From: Mesodorylaimus sp. YZB2_4
Lineage: Eukaryota > Nematoda > Enoplea > Dorylaimida > Dorylaimidae
Assembly: GCA_030248295.1 (NCBI GenBank)
Contig: JASANH010000461.1
Location: 275,239-339,238, forward strand
Length of the DNA: 64,000 nt
Direction of reading: 5' to 3'
Part shown: positions 35,078-45,550 of the stretch, piece after piece
Position numbering within the stretch: position 1 is the first letter of the stretch
Layout: each line of letters begins with the position of its first letter
Position numbers and translations under genes: made by a program
Notes under the pieces: generated by a model
Told to the model about the DNA's origin: nothing
What the model saw: only the letters and a program-made list of their open reading frames with translations
The model's database searches: none

Positions 35078-36361
35078 ATGGCACGTGGGCTGTTTTGGCT
35101 GCATCTCTAGAAGGCTGCCGCTCTCGCGCTGGACTCCTGTCATCACCCTGATGCTGGCTTTTTTATATTTCGGTTTAATCTATTGCATCGCATCTCTAGC
35201 TGGCAGGAACTACGAATCTGTATACGCTTGCGTCCTCGACAACATTAAACGGGATGAGTGTATAAGGAAAGTGTATGATTCCTTGTCAAGCAGCCCATTT
35301 ATCTCAAAAAAAGTGAATGAAGTGGAAAAAGGCATGATTTATATTTTGGACTGGACGCCATATTTCGCATATCCGGAAACCCTTGATGACCTTAGAGCAG
35401 AATGCCCCAACTTGCCTTGCAGATTAACCTATGATCGGAGAATACTTCGGTACAGCGCCGCAGTAGTTTTTCATGCAACTGATATTCAATTCTACGACTG
35501 GCCATTCTGGCGGTCCCCTTCCCAGTCTTATGTGATGGCTTTGTACGAGGCACCATCCAGATTCGATCAGGTTAGCAGGGCGGACCTTCGACAGTATGCC
35601 AACCAATTTAATCTGACTATGACTTACCGTCTGGACTCTAATATTCCAGCTGTTTATGGAAACTTACAGAAACGAAAAATCAAAAAATCTAAACGAGTGT
35701 TTGAATGGGAAGTGAGAGCAATAATTGGAAAAAAAACTAAATTGGTGGCTTGGTTTGTGAGCAACTGCAACACGCCTAGTCAACGCGAGAAGCTGGTAGC
35801 TGAACTGAAAAAACATGTGTCGGTCGACGTGTACGGCAAGTGTGGAAATTGGCAGTGCGAGAAAAGCTGCGATGAAGTGCAAATTTTAAAGCAATATAAG
35901 TTCTACCTTTCCTTCGAGAACAGTGTCTGCAGAGATTATATAACAGAAAAATTTTATAAACGTCTTACGCAAGATATTGTGCCAATCGTTTTAGGCGGTG
36001 CTGGAAATTATGATGGCACTAACCAGGAACACCTTCCTCCTGGTGGTTTTGTACTTTTGACCAACTTCAGCTCGGTCAAACACCTCGCTGATTATTTGTT
36101 ATTCTTAGATGCCCATCCTGACGAGTATGCGAAATATTTCCAGTGGAAGCAAAACTACGATATTAAGAGCTACGATCCTCGGCATATTGGTTATTGCCGA
36201 TTATGCCGACGATAAGTTTCGATCGGAGAGCATTCAGAAGAGAGAAAATCCCTCTATCATGATATTAACTTTTGGTGGCACAAAAATTACGAATGTGACA
36301 ACACACTCGTTGCTCGTTTTCTAAACAACACCATCCCCTTGAACGACAGTGATAATTTTAA
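35078..36361 (+). pseudogene. GT10 alpha-1,3-fucosyltransferase, copy B, probably inactive
   Basis: Nearly identical to the intact copy C. An ATG at 35,078 aligns with the C start, but one inserted base near 35,108 (CATCTCTAGAAGG against CATCTTAGAAGG) puts it out of frame and creates an early TAG. The long frame (35,085-36,215) only opens with GTG. The C-terminus is also cut: TTA to TAA at 36,213-36,215, removing the last 50 residues including the WW..YECDN region. The membrane segment, the N-terminal acceptor domain and the signature FYLSFENSVCRDYITEKFYK are otherwise intact. Unless either difference is a sequencing error, this is a recent pseudogene. Confidence 0.88.
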
Positions 36362-38350
36362 TAGAACGATTTGTTCTATATGTTATGTAAGGAAAGTTGG
36401 AGAGGGTTGAGGTCTTTTGCGACATATTTAGACTTTTTGAGTGGTAGTGGTTATTAGGCTTTGCAAGACGTCTTTATAACTTTTCGTTTTTGCAATTTTT
36501 TGCTGCAACTTGTTTTTTTGCGTGCGTGGGCAAGCTTGTTGACGAATGTAAGGGCTGATGATCAACAGCGTGGAACAGACAGAGGATCTGCCGATTATGC
36601 CGTATTCACAAACGTCTCTTGCTGGGAGAGTCTCTTCTGGCGAAAGTATTCCTTTCTGGCCTAGAGAGCACCTTTCGAACCTTTTTTTACAGGCTTTTTA
36701 CAGGTTGAGGCTGTCGTTGCGGCGGCTTCCACCGTCAACTGTTATTCTCGCCGCAGGCAGTTATATAAAATATTAAATAATGGCGAAAATTCTATGCGGC
36801 ACCAGCGACTTTCAATCATGCATCGATCACCGTAGCGCAAATTCAACAAACGTACGACGATTTCGACGATAGCAGTTTTGAACTATTGGAAAAATTCCCA
36901 AATAAATCAATCGATTAGAAGCCACCAATTGGAGCTGGTAAGTTGGCACTCAGTCATATTTCATTTCATGCTGTGTTGGTTTGACAGTATTTTACGCGTT
37001 GATTTTGATCTTGAGGGCGGTGCATGAAGAGCATTGTTGAACCTTTGCCGCTCATCGGCATCTCGAATTTTGTCATTTTCTTTATCCTTTATGCCGTCAG
37101 TCAACAAACATCGTCTTATGGTCGGCGAACTTGTTGGCTAGACACAGTGAGGTTGAAACCTACAGTACCAGCCATCAAATAGAAAGCCAAATTTCTTTAG
37201 GCATTCACGACTAACCTGGGCCAAAGTCAATCCCAACTTTGGTGCAAATGAGGCCACAGATCTCGCTCGAGGTGACAGATAGAGAATTAAGTGGTGAGAC
37301 CAGTTATGACTTCGTTTATAGCTGCTACGGCTTCAAAGCGAATGCTAAAAAACTTTTCCACCCTTGTCTATTCAGTGAAATAGTCAATTCAGCTCTCAAA
37401 TTTATAGATCATATGTTCTTAGCAAACCAGCTTGGCTTGCACGTCGCCGAAACGAGATTCGTCGTCTGGTCGACATAGGAAGCCAAAAGCGAAAACCGGC
37501 TTGTGAAGGTACACTTGTCAGTAAAAACCTTGTAGCTAGCGAACAATCAAGTCCCGGAATCTCCTGTCTCACCTTTTTCTTTATTTACGGGCGCAGGCAG
37601 TCAAGCGCATGAATTTCCACATGTGGTTTTTCACTTTTCAAATCAGGCGGCCGTGTTATTCTTAGGGGCTTAGAGAGACAGCCATGTTATTCAATATTTT
37701 AAGCAGTGATGGGAAAATGACCAGCCCGGGCTCCTTGGCTGCATTTCGAAGAGGCAACCCTTATGGAAAATTTTTCTTATATGTGCCACTTGGTACCCGC
37801 TTTCAGAGAATTTAGGTATGTGTCATACTTTGTATTTGGAACGTGGGGTCAAAATCGCGAAAAACCCCTCAAACTGCCAGCTATGGTTTTATTTCACAAT
37901 CTACCAGTCTTAATCGCAGGCTGCTTCCGACACCAGACATGGGACGCTCGGGCTGTGTCAAAAAAAACACGTCAGATCACTAGACTTGAGCTGAAGTACC
38001 AACCAATCTGGAATGTTCTTCTGGCCTGACTATACAAACACATTTTTTTGTCAGCTGCGAATTCTGCAGGATAGTTGCTTGGCTGATTTGGTACCCCTTT
38101 TGCCTTGTGATCAAGGAGACGACTGTTTGTTCGCCGCGTTGTTCAGCCCAACAAAAAGTTTTTAGACGATTCATGCTAACGAAGAGCTACGTCAAATACT
38201 TGTCGCACAAGCTGCATTATTCTAATATGAACATCACACCACCAAAAAAGTATTCCTCACAGTCCTACAGTACGCAATATTCATCACGCGAGACTCTCTC
38301 CGGGCGTTCATACAGTACAATACATACAATGGTTTCATTCTTATGTGCGA
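36362..38350. other. intergenic part of copy B
   Basis: Matches A 20,660-24,036 minus a 1,380 bp deletion at about 37,850. It holds the same small conserved frames as copy A (the 46-codon frame lies at about 36,781-36,918) and nothing new. Confidence 0.5.
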
Positions 38351-40293
38351 ATGTCTGCTCTCCTAACGGTGCCCAAGGTGTGCTCTGCTAGTGGTCAGGC
38401 AGGAACGATGAGCGCCCTCCATGTTCTTTCTCGCTTTGGAAAAATGGCGCCTGGTCGGATTTTTCATTCACGACGCTATTTTAGAACGGCTCTAGCTTCG
38501 CAGTATTATAAAGTTTGCCTTGTCCTTCTTTTTTTTCTTCTTGCCTTTCTGGCAGGGTTGTTTCTGCTTGTGACCATTCCGCAGACATTTCTAAAGGATA
38601 AGTGTTTCGACGAATATATTGGTGAGTAAGCTGCAGCATTTCCATTTGAAATTCTGCTACCCCTCCAAACAACATTTCCGTATGAGTGATAATTTGATAA
38701 TTAAGAGAGGGTTTCTGAGAGACCCGACCAATTGCTTGCTAGTCGGATTTTTTTGATTACATCCCCTTTTTATGTTCTTTATTAAAAGAACTCACAAAAC
38801 TGATTGTCTTCACAGAAGTTAATTTTTCAAATGCTAATTCATGGAAATACAGCACATTATAGGTAAAAGGTTGTCACTTTTAGTCAAAAAATCAAAACTT
38901 GCATTTTTTTGTCAGGAACAATTTTAAAAATACAGAAATGACCGCTACATTCCAGGGAATCTAGAACTGCTTTTTGAATTACTCCAGTTATAACCGTTCA
39001 TGAGATATTGAACGAAAACAATCTGTGACAGGCCGTAATCAGTCACATAATCGATTACAATCAAACAGTCGAACCCTGTTTCTTTAACTGAAATAGTAGC
39101 TTAGGGACACTACATCACAAAACAGCTCGAAATTCCACCCCACGACCATAGGGTATTGTGCACGACCATCGACTATTGCGCGATTATCAAAGTAAGCAGC
39201 CGAAACCGCTCTTATGTCATAAGCGGCGCGCAGGCGGGAAATTCAAAGTGCGTACTGCGTGCGCCTCTTCCCGAATTTGAGTGTTCTTCAATATCTATGG
39301 TGAAAACTAACAAATTTTGACGCGGAAAAAAGCGTTCGGAAACTTTTTCCAGTATATGTATAAAAAAGTATAGTATAAAGAAGTATATGAAGTAAGATTT
39401 TAAAATGATTTCATGGGATCTGTAAACGTGTTGCCATTACACCTTTAGGATTATGGAATGCTGACGACCCTCGGCTAATAGAGCATATTAGAAAGAATTA
39501 TTTGGTCCCACCAGCACCTCTATTTGAACCTTACAGTCTTCTGTACCCAGAGGCTTATACTACTGAGCCAGCAAAAATATTTCAAGGAAAACGGAGCGGA
39601 TTTTTCATTGAATGTGGCGCGTGGGACGGCGAACTTGGTTCGCACACGTTGGTCTTGGAGAAGGACTACGATTGGACTGGTCTACTCATAGAGCCAAACA
39701 CGCACGAGTTCGAAAAACTTAAGAAGATAAAAAGGAAATCTTGGGCTATCAACTCATGTTTAGACAACAGCACGAAACCGATCAGAAGACTCTTTTATCC
39801 ATCTAGCGCCCAGGGTGGCTTAATGTCTGGCTTCACTACTATGGAAAAAGTGTATGCTTTTTTGTACAATTGGCAATTGTCGTCCTTCAAACCCGCCTAC
39901 ATTTGGTGTTTCCCACTGTACTCTATAATGAAGGCGATTAATCAGTCCCGCATTGATTATTTTCTTCTCGACGTTCAGTACCACGAAATGCAAGTACTGC
40001 AAGGCCTGCACTGGGATAAGCTGGACATACGCGTGATGCAGCTAGAATATATTATTCTAAAAACTAGCCGTTTCCCATTTCAAATTATTCGATGGGTTCC
40101 TCGACTAGCACCTTACGACTTGGACTATGAGAAAACGTGCTATCGATACGTTAAGTTTTTGCAGTTTTTTTTCGACGCAGGGTACCGTTTTTATGGTGAA
40201 ATCAACAAATTTGATTTGCTATTTGCAAAACCTGAAGATTTTCGTGCATTATTGCCATTTTCAATGTGGGCGACCACTAAGCAGCAAAGTTAA
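38351..40293 (+). CDS. Star/FkbM-like membrane-anchored methyltransferase, copy B
   Basis: Exons 38,351-38,621 and 39,449-40,293 with the same GTGAGT donor and CTTTAG acceptor as copy A. The intron is only 827 bp because the right arm of the fold-back element is deleted. The encoded protein is identical to copies A and C: single membrane segment, SAM loop ECGAWDGE, GLLIEPN, and the altered DVQYHE motif. The stop codon is TAA here and in C but TGA in A. All splice signals are intact, so it should be expressible, although its partner GT10 gene upstream is broken. Confidence 0.85.
38701..39353. mobile_element. fold-back element, left arm only (copy B)
   Basis: Starts with the same TTAAGAGAGGGTTTCTGAGA terminus as in copy A and ends abruptly at the deletion junction after AACTTTTTCCAG. 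The right arm is missing. Confidence 0.8.
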
Positions 40294-42700
40294 AAGCTAA
40301 AAAAACCGGAAACACCTTCGGTGGATGTTATGAGTACCGTTAGAAACCTGAATTTTCAATAGTGTTGCTCCTATTAAATTTTACAACTTTAATAAACGAA
40401 AAAGCGAAAACATGTTTCAAATACTATTGCAATTCTTAAACGGATTTTCGATTTGGCGTCTAATAAGAGACTACAACCCCTGACTGATGAGGCTTATCGA
40501 AGCAGTCATAGCACCTTAAAAATAATTCAGAAAATGCAATAAGAGAAGAGGAAAAAGATTGCTCACAAAATATGCGAGTATTTTTGTCACATACCCCATT
40601 GCACCGTTTTACAACAAGTCTGCAACTAATCTATATCAAAAATTTCAGTATTTTTTCCCAGCTTCAACAACGTATTAGATATATAAATACCATCCAAAAA
40701 GACTGGTGTTCATGCAGAGGGAAACTAAGGGAAACTTTACTTGTTTGAGCCATAAGCGAGCCTACCCGTGCTATTGCTGCAGAAAGTGGCATAATTTTTA
40801 AACTTCGGTAGCGGGAAAACTGGAAGCTAAAGTCGCAGGTCTGTCTTGTATGTCAGGTACGTCTGACTGCATGCAATGCGTCTAGTTAATGAAACGATGA
40901 CCTAATAGACCTGTGCGCAATATTTGCGCAGGTTCGGTTTCATTCTGATGTCATAATCACCATGGTTCACATACAAAACTCTGAAATTTCTCCTGTCAAT
41001 TTCTTTTTTAGATAACGCGGTGATATATTGACAATGTTTCAGAAAAAAAACCGTAAAAACGTTCAGCTGTGTCGAGTTAAGGGAGTGGCAATGAGTTTTT
41101 ACCCCGCCTCTGCCTGTTTCTGTTGTTTGGTACCAGCAACGCTAGCCAGGGATTGGAAAATTGAGGCTGGTGTTGGCTATGATTGGCGAGTGCTGGCGGC
41201 CGCTCGCAGCTCTTCATAGGGCACTGCTCGCTGCGGTTCGCGATCCTTTTCTGCTCCTAAAAGGTAACTGAGGTGCGCTGCCAGTGGTTGGCGACTGCAA
41301 GCGTAACTTTTCGAGAACTGCTTGTAAGAGGCAGTAGCACGCAGGCTTCTAAATAAGCTTCACTTCACTTGCATATCAGAATTCCAATAGACAAAGAACT
41401 ACGGAATACTCGAGGTGAGACAAAGACGTTGCAATCAAAAGACACATCAATAGCCTGTTGAAGCCCTGTTGGCCATCGCCATAGCTGTAATCACTTCGTA
41501 CAAGTGATTTGTGTTCTTTCTGCCCTTCTCCCTTCTCCTGCCTTGTACGCGGATCTCGAGACATTCGAAATAGCGATGTACCTATGGGGGTCCCTACAGA
41601 GGTGCTCTATACTGCTGCCAAAACGATTCTAACAAACTCCTTTATGAGGTAAATATTGTCAATTAGCCGCAAATGAATTCTTTCTCTTTCCAATACTTGG
41701 GAATAGCCGATCTTCGCTGTGCGCCAACTGGGTTCCATATGATTTGTGCAAACGTATGCGTCTGGGTCGACAAAGCTGACTTGTGCTTGATGGTCGAATC
41801 TCGATATACTTTGTCTGACAGCTGGAAGTAAGCCTGCCAGCAATCTAAAAAAAAGATTCGCGAGATTCTAAAGAGAAGTCTTAATGTCATGCCAGGAAGG
41901 ATCCACTCTTTATTTGCTACAACAAGAGTCGTCGAGTCCCACTTTTCCACTAGTTATTATTAACGCACGACCCGACCCTTGCTTTGCAATTCGAAATGTC
42001 TTCACGATCACCTCAAGAGAAAAACATTTTTTATCCAGATTGACAAACGCGCGGAAAGATGAGGAGTGTGATCCAGCAAGAAAAGCTTTCTGTTAAAGCT
42101 GGACCATGACATTTCGTTCAGGATTCAAAATGATGAGAAATACAAAACAGTTGATAAGCTATCTCGTTCCTTCGTATCAATTGTTAAACACATTGTGGCA
42201 TATAACATATTTTGCTATCCTGAAATTTTATCTGCAACCTTTTTTATAATTATGTTTTTGTAGACAGAAAATACATTCGCAGATATACGGAATATCGAAA
42301 CGTTACTTTATAGATATTCTGACGTTTGGGCCATCCAGTGCGCTGCGTGCTGCCTGCATGCATAATTCAAGCCATCCATACAGTATGTCGAATGGCTTTT
42401 TTGCTGCTGAATAAGATAATTTTATGATAAACTAGTAAAAGATTATATGCTGCATGTTAGGCAACTGATGAGGGTTATCTTTTTTAGTTTTTCCATTTTA
42501 TACTTATGGTGTGGCTCAGCTTTATTCGGTATACCTTTGCAATTCGCGTTGTGACAGAAGTGCGACATAGTTTCATACTTGGGCTCACTCTGTGTTCCGT
42601 CGCAATCAACAAACAGTCGCCACAATATGCCCCGCAGTCTGAATAGAGTCCTTATAAATGCTGCAAGTGCGTTTCGTTAACGATGAAGTTTTGAGTGTTT
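40294..42700. other. 3' flank of Star/FkbM copy B
   Basis: To 41,965 it matches the copy A flank; from 41,966 it matches copy C only. Minus-strand frames at 41,607-41,950 are decayed relatives of the unknown ORF at 28,073-28,459. A 60-codon minus frame at 42,443-42,625 (KYETMSHFCHNANCKG) is disrupted in copy C and matches no family I know. Confidence 0.4.
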
Positions 42701-43060
42701 TAAGTTAAGATGAAGTTAAAAGACTGATATTCTAAATGACCGGACTACTGGGAACGATCGCGGCCAGGGACTCAACAAAGTCATTGTAGCTATTGTAAGA
42801 GTGACCTTCGCTGATGCGAAATATGGCGATTAAAATTTCTGCTTTCTTCACTTTCTCGGAAATCTGGAATGGATTCAATGTTTCGGACGATCTACCGGAT
42901 GAAATCGAACAAAGAGCCGATGATGCCATCGAATCAGGTCGTTCACCGTTGCCGTCAATGATCTCGATTGGTAATAATGGTGCCGCGACTGCTACGGACG
43001 AAGCCAGCTGTTGAAAAAAATCTGAGTGCGCTTCGTTGACGATGAAGTTTTGAGTGTTGT
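42666..43060. repeat. 35 bp direct-repeat pair flanking an ORF (copy B)
   Basis: AGTGCG.TTCGTT.ACGATGAAGTTTTGAGTG occurs at 42,666-42,698 and 43,025-43,057, 359 bp apart. The mirror pair lies at about 45,223 and 45,581 in copy C. The unit between them carries the ORF described next. Confidence 0.8.
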
Positions 43061-43076
43061 CTTCTGGCAGAAACAA
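42732..43076 (-). CDS. hypothetical ORF at the inner edge of arm B
   Basis: An open frame of about 114 codons (SSVAVAAPLLPIEIIDG, then SEKVKKAEILIAIFRISEGH) whose mirror copy is 45,161-45,550 in arm C. Only a few residues differ (N to I, L to S). The opposite strand is also open for 66 codons, so coding strand and reality are uncertain. No family was recognised. Confidence 0.25.
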   Translation of the reverse strand: MFLPEDNTQNFIVNEAHSDFFQQLASSVAVAAPLLPIEIIDGNGERPDSMASSALCSISSGRSSETLNPFQISEKVKKAEILIAIFRISEGHSYNSYNDFVESLAAIVPSSPVI

Positions 43077-44211
43077 CCTCTTCAGGTTTCTTAAGGGTTC
43101 ATATTAGAAGAAGATGCATCTAGACCCAGCATCATCTAATCCTACTCTAGACCTGGACCCCAAATTTTGATCCGATCTGGTCGATCCATTTCAAAAAATA
43201 AAAGGTTGATGGGGATGACTTACTTGGTTGGGACTGTATCTTCGCCAGGCAGACTGGTCTGCTCCTTCGCTTTAACTCTTTGTCTCTGTCAGACCACTCC
43301 AAAGAACACAGAAGCTTTTGCTTTTATATATTCTGAAACGCAGAAAAGTCAAAATAAGGGGTTTCCATTGAACGATGCGAGTTGAATGGGCCGGTCGCTT
43401 ATGTTATCAGGAGCCCCTCAGAAAATTACCAGAAAACGTCAAGTGGTTCAAAGGTAGCCAATGAATTTGTGCAAGAAAGAGAAGTGAGCTTTGTTATTCC
43501 AAAAACCCAGACACGCTGAGGTAATGTCTTTGATACCTCATACAAATCAGGGGCTTATCTCACAGTCTCATGAATGTTACCTATCAACAGGGCATCTAAT
43601 TAAATGTTCTAATTCAGTTTCCATGTTTCTAGTTCACACTGTGAATAGTCGATGTAAATGGTCGTTGGAGGAGCAATCGTTCCATGGGAACGTGCTGCAC
43701 GAGGAATTGCAAAAACCAGCGGACGACAGGACTTCTTGATAAGAAGCGCAGCAATGCGCGCAGCATTTCAAAAACAGAAATTCGAGTTCGGCTTATCAAA
43801 ATTGTATAAACAGATTGGTTGTAGTGCTTCTGAATAACTTTCGACAATTTGGGAGGCAAGTGGTCACGATCAGGATCGATTATGTATCGATCAGGAGCCA
43901 TCAAAGGGTGGGTGTGGGCGTATCGGGATACACCTTCGCTGCTGCCAGCTTTAATCGGTTTGCATATTCGAGCTAACTGTCTCCTGGCAGGGCTTCGTTT
44001 GCTCGAATTGTGTATGCAGATATGACTTGTGACGATGATGTTGTGGAATTGAAATTGCACACACCGCTTCCATTACTTAAGACTACACGACTGTTGTTTG
44101 GTCAAAAGGTTTGCGGATGTACTGAAGTAACTAATCGACTTGTTTGTTCGTTTCCGAAAAAGAAAGGCGAAACGGTTAACAAATATCGATTCGATGATGC
44201 TTGATACATCT

Positions 44212-44314
44212 GCATACGAGATCGAAAATCGTCCAGCCACTCGTCCAATGGTGGCAAATCTACTTGACCAGTATATTTGTCGATATTGAGCTGCGTGAAC
44301 TTTCTCTTATCCAA
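44212..44314 (-). pseudogene. possible retroelement Gag fragment
   Basis: The minus-strand peptide KYTGQVDLPPLDEWLDDF resembles the start of Ty3/gypsy Gag capsid regions (a Y/F-x-G-x...W/F..DF pattern). It is too short to assign with confidence and runs into unrelated sequence. Confidence 0.25.
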
Positions 44315-44399
44315 GTATATTTGAATCCGCGACCAGGCTAGTAAGTGTTAAGCATTTTTAAGTTGACCAAGAGAAGGCTCGTCAGCATTGCCCGGCAGA

Positions 44400-44680
44400 G
44401 AGGACGGGTCCCGCATTGCTAAGGCCAGCGACCCCGGCTGGGAGGCCGGGGTTCTATCCCGACAGAGGATGGCGCTTCAGTAGCCTGTCGCTGGCCTTGC
44501 ACACCAGACGACTCCCCTGGTATTCCCAAGTGACGAGCGCTGAATGAGTGAAGATTTATGAACCTGGTCTTCGAAGACAGTCGGGGAGGTCCTACCATTC
44601 TCGCCCAATATCATCCTTAATTTTAGTCTTGTAAAGCGTTTACGTAAAGAATAAATAGTACAGTACAGTACAGTGATCAT
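44400..44680 (+). repeat. tRNA-related SINE-like element
   Basis: The head contains an A-box-like TTGCTAAGGCCAGCG (about 44,415) and a B-box-like GGGGTTCTATCCC (about 44,442), with a GC-rich hairpin (CCCCGGC/GCCGGGG) between them. The body ends in AATAAATAGTACAGTACAGT, a short (TACAG)n tail of the sort that ends many SINEs. No second copy is in the window, so the SINE call rests on architecture alone. Confidence 0.4.
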
Positions 44681-44719
44681 TCGTCATCCACGGGGGAGGG
44701 CCATTGAAGTTGTGATTGC

Positions 44720-44930
44720 ATTTCCTTAAAGCTGGAATACAAGTCGTTTCTGACAGACGGTGAAGCAAACTTTAGACGCGTTCCAGCTCGGCGTCACATA
44801 CTGTAAACCCTGTTGGCTGTCAGTTGGGAGCCATGTGTAGCACCTATATTTCAGCCCGGGCCTCACACATTGAATGTAGATGCTGTGAAGAACTTTAAAG
44901 CCAATTTGGTGATTTTTTGTCAAAAAGCAC
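44720..44930 (-). pseudogene. LINE reverse transcriptase C-terminal fragment
   Basis: The minus-strand frame 44,726-44,923 reads GFKVLHSIYIQCVRPGLKYR, then CYTWLPTDSQQGLQ. This matches the conserved end of LINE RT domains (a ..Y...VRP.LEY...W.P pattern). A separate family from the LINE at 16.8-19.7 kb, which has SCVLPKLEYG at this place. Confidence 0.6.
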
Positions 44931-45160
44931 TGATCATTCGCCTCGCCTCGCTAAGAAGTGAGAATATCTGATTTTCTCATCTGTACATACTGTATTCTTC
45001 ATTGACTAAAGGAGCTTCCAAACTTTCCACTGACCTTTTATATCATTAATTAAAAGTTATAGAATATTTTGCGGAATATTTTTTTCAGGCATTCAGGAAG
45101 TCAGTATCAAGCAGCGCTGACTCGACGTTTTTCTCAACCGACTCGCTGAGCGAAAAGATT

Positions 45161-45550
45161 TTGAGCAAGCATTTTCGCGATCGGGACTTAAGAAACCTGA
45201 AGAGGTTGTTCCTGCCAGAAGGCAACACTCAAAACTTCATCGTCAACGAAGCGCACTCAGATTTTTTTCAACAGCTGGCTTCGTCCGTAGCAGTCGCGGC
45301 ACCATTATTACCAATCGAGATCATTGACGGCATCGGTGAACGACCTGATTCGATGGCATCATCGGCTCTTTGTTCGATTTCATCCGGTAGATCGTCCGAA
45401 ACATCGAATCCATTCCAGATTTCCGAGAAAGTGAAGAAAGCAGAAATTTTAATCGCCATATTTCGCATCAGCGAAGGTCACTCTTACAATAGCTACAATG
45501 ACTTTGTTGAGTCCCTGGCCGCGATCGTTCCCAGTAGTCCGGTCATTTAG
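45161..45550 (+). CDS. hypothetical ORF at the inner edge of arm C
   Basis: Mirror of 42,732-43,076 with the frame open 15 residues further (129 codons; the start extends into the spacer). It contains ASSALCSISSGRSSE and SYNSYNDFVESLAAIVPSS. The two copies differ by few residues. No family was recognised; the 66-codon antisense frame (NGFDVSDDLPDEIEQRADD) is equally open. Confidence 0.25.
   Translation: MSKHFRDRDLRNLKRLFLPEGNTQNFIVNEAHSDFFQQLASSVAVAAPLLPIEIIDGIGERPDSMASSALCSISSGRSSETSNPFQISEKVKKAEILIAIFRISEGHSYNSYNDFVESLAAIVPSSPVI

Larger units (their letters stand above)
34903..43097 (+). repeat. segmental duplication copy B, left arm of the giant inverted repeat
   Basis: Matches copy C (45,188-55,545) in opposite orientation across nearly its whole length, and copy A from 35,465 to 41,965 in direct orientation. 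Two segments kept in A and C are deleted here. The inner edge (..AGGTTTCTTAAG, 43,097) faces C across a spacer of about 2.1 kb. Confidence 0.92.
43098..45187. other. unique spacer of the inverted repeat
   Basis: About 2.09 kb present once. It contains a tRNA-related SINE-like sequence, a LINE RT scrap and a possible gag scrap, listed separately. Long overlapping frames at 43,629-44,060 (-) and 44,010-44,204 (+) match nothing known. Confidence 0.7.

Noticed and set aside
43629-44060. 143-codon minus-strand frame in the palindrome spacer
   Set aside because: Arg/Leu/His-rich, overlaps other open frames, and matches no family I know; likely chance openness.
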